DNA of 34,810 bases from Flavobacteriales bacterium (GTDB lineage: Bacteria; Bacteroidota; Bacteroidia; Flavobacteriales_D; Sanyastnellaceae), in the NCBI GenBank assembly GCA_027491075.1, contig JAIXWX010000018.1, forward strand, positions 1-34,810, read 5' to 3'. Made by a program: the position numbers and the translations under genes. The first letter of the stretch is position 1; every line of letters begins with the position of its first letter. The notes below the pieces were generated by a model. It was not told the DNA's origin, searched no databases, and worked only from the letters and a program-made list of their open reading frames with translations. Shown here piece after piece: positions 33,606 to 34,810 of the stretch.

Positions 33606-34417
33606 AAAAAATAATTGCCATTGTGGTGGCTGCTGCTAGCTTAGCTTCCTGTAGCTCCCCTTCTTCGAATAACACTGCAAGTCTAGATGCTTGTGGATGC
33701 GCCAAATTGGTTGCCACAAATACCCAAGACCAAGACAGTAAAAAGAAGTGTGAAGAGAGTATCGCTAAAGATCAAGTTTTTGCTTTGGACTACCAGAAGT
33801 GTTTGATGGCTGCAGAAAGTGGTACAGACACAAGTAAAGTCAGCATTGGGCAACTGGATGCAGCGAATGGTTTGAATTTCCCTGCAGCTTCAGACGGGCA
33901 GTACAATTTCAACGCCTCCTCTGCGAAACTTGCTTGGATGGGGAAGAAGGTGACTGGTCAGCACATGGGAACATTCAATTTGAAAGATGGTTTTGTTGCT
34001 TTTTCTCAGGGAAATATTAGCGGTGGACAGTTCAATTTTGACATGAACTCCATCCTTGTTACCGACTTAAGCGGAGATGCCAAAGCTGACTTGGAAGGTC
34101 ATTTGAAAAGCGATGATTTCTTTGCTACAGCGAAGAATCCGTCCTCTTCATTTATCATTAAATCATCCAAACCAATCAACAAGCATCAGTTTGAAGTAAC
34201 CGGCGATTTGGTGGTGAAAGGAATTTCAAAACCGGCTACGATGGTCGTTTTAGCGGTTCCATCTGGGGATAAAAATTTGAACGTCAGCGGCGCTTTAAAC
34301 ATTGATCGCACGCAATACGATATCAAGTTCCGATCTGCAAAGTTCTTCAGTGATCTTGGAGATAAAATGATCGACGACAACTTCCTCGTGAAGTTTGACT
34401 TGCAAGGGTCGAAGTAA
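33602..34417 (+). CDS. YceI-domain lipoprotein with N-terminal Cys-rich module
   Basis: The lipobox LASC (Cys17) marks a lipoprotein of 271 aa. Residues ~25-75 contain four cysteines (DACGCAKL, KKCEES, YQKCLM), likely a small disulfide-bonded helical module. Residues ~95-270 are a YceI lipocalin-like barrel: AKLAWMGKKVTGQHMGTFNL, DLEGHLKSDDFFATAKNPSS, VTGDLVVKGISKPATM and IDRTQYDIKFRS. YceI barrels can bind polyisoprenoids or amphipathic lipids; the ligand here is unknown. The ATG overlaps the hppA stop by four bases (ATGA), so translation is probably coupled to the pump. A strong hairpin terminator follows. Confidence 0.9.
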   Translation: MKKIIAIVVAAASLASCSSPSSNNTASLDACGCAKLVATNTQDQDSKKKCEESIAKDQVFALDYQKCLMAAESGTDTSKVSIGQLDAANGLNFPAASDGQYNFNASSAKLAWMGKKVTGQHMGTFNLKDGFVAFSQGNISGGQFNFDMNSILVTDLSGDAKADLEGHLKSDDFFATAKNPSSSFIIKSSKPINKHQFEVTGDLVVKGISKPATMVVLAVPSGDKNLNVSGALNIDRTQYDIKFRSAKFFSDLGDKMIDDNFLVKFDLQGSK

Positions 34418-34433
34418 AAAATGAATAGAAACG

Positions 34434-34465
34434 AAAAAAGCCTTCTCATTGAGAAGGCTTTTTTT
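34434..34465. terminator. Bidirectional terminator between the YceI and T9SS genes
   Basis: A 14-bp stem (34434-34447 with 34451-34464, GC core gccttctc/gagaaggc) and a 3-nt loop are flanked by A on the left and T on the right. It can stop both the plus-strand hppA-yceI transcript and the minus-strand gene ending at 34511. Confidence 0.9.
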
Positions 34466-34510
34466 GTCAATGTGTAAGATATTAAAGCAACAATTAGAAT
34501 GGATTGATTC

Positions 34511-34810
34511 CTACCACTTCACCACCTTCGATGTATACCATCTTCCTCTACCATCATGGCACTTTATAGTGTAAATGCCTGCGGGGAGATACTGGAGGTC
34601 TAATTCAAATTGTTGGGTGTGCTTTAATTGGTCTTGGCTTACGAGAGCTCCTTGTAAATTGTAGAGGGAAACATTCCAGTTTCCGCTGGTTGGAAACTCG
34701 ATGGTAGTATGAGTGGACGCAGGATTGGGATACACGAGTACATCTTGTTGCTCTTCCCATTCTGTAATGCCCACGGCGCATCCAGAGACCAAGCAGCCCA
34801 AGCTATCCAC
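34511..34810 (-). CDS. C-terminal end of a T9SS-secreted protein (partial)
   Basis: The last ~99 residues of a larger protein are seen; the reading frame is open to the window edge, so the true start lies beyond 34810. The sequence contains GCLVSGCAVG, a linker EEQQDVLVYPNPA, and a T9SS type A sorting domain with VYPNPASTHTTIEFP, VSLYNLQGALV, LPAGIYTIKC and the end SKVVKW. The functional N-terminal domains are not visible, so the role is unknown. It ends 46 nt before the shared terminator. Confidence 0.85.
   Translation of the reverse strand: MDSLGCLVSGCAVGITEWEEQQDVLVYPNPASTHTTIEFPTSGNWNVSLYNLQGALVSQDQLKHTQQFELDLQYLPAGIYTIKCHDGRGRWYTSKVVKW

Overview
The window reads as ordinary chromosome from a member of the Bacteroidota, most likely Flavobacteriales. 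The evidence is: type IX secretion (T9SS) C-terminal sorting domains on three proteins; many SPII lipoproteins; no visible Shine-Dalgarno sequences; Bacteroidota-type -7 promoter boxes (TAnnTTTG/TAnnTTCG); a methionine synthase split into two genes; and a membrane pyrophosphatase. The family within the order cannot be fixed from this sequence alone. No prophage, insertion sequence, CRISPR array, tRNA or resistance island was seen.

Layout. 1-555: 3' end of a 23S rRNA gene, a 5S rRNA gene and a strong terminator, the tail of an rRNA operon. 604-3313 (+): der (ribosome-assembly GTPase) and a di-haem DUF1111 lipoprotein, followed by the remnant of an AraC-type regulator on the other strand. 3494-4789 (-): a secreted NIDO-like/T9SS protein. 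4993-5853 (+): an RluF-type pseudouridine synthase. 5908-10719 (-): a SAM-I riboswitch and the operon it heads, split metH (two genes) then metF. 10770-13066 (+): a T9SS protein and metK. 13135-16700: a secreted Asp-box propeller protein converging on a lipoprotein. 16858-19752 (+): dnaB and a secreted protein of the group often labelled asparagine synthetase B. 19762-22292 (-): a HEAT-repeat/cyclophilin lipoprotein and a SiaB-like kinase. 22547-23857 (-): a WYL regulator and a small unknown protein, divergent from a lysozyme-like membrane protein at 23899-24591 (+). 24588-27581 (-): a compact run nupC-like, purE, flavin reductase, DUF3127. 27630-28229 (-): a DUF151 nuclease with UVR motif. 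28336-30056 (-): etfB-etfA. 30154-34417 (+): pdhB, hppA and a YceI lipoprotein. The window closes inside another T9SS protein.

How the genes fit together. The clearest functional unit is methionine/SAM metabolism: MetF makes methyl-THF, split MetH methylates homocysteine with cobalamin, MetK turns methionine into SAM, and SAM should shut the metH-metF operon through the riboswitch. etfBA, pdhB and hppA form an energy-metabolism block. der, rluF and the rRNA genes relate to ribosomes. Several surface proteins (T9SS cargo, lipoproteins, an envelope PPIase) have no assignable substrate.

I found no convincing complete undescribed system. The best leads are the riboswitch expression platform at the metH start codon; the 9-bp inverted repeat in the 41-bp gap between the WYL regulator and the lysozyme-like gene; SSB-like acidic -PF tails on a DUF3127 protein and on DnaB; and the orphan SiaB-like kinase. 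Start codons were moved from the longest reading frame to an internal ATG for several genes; each case is explained in its entry.
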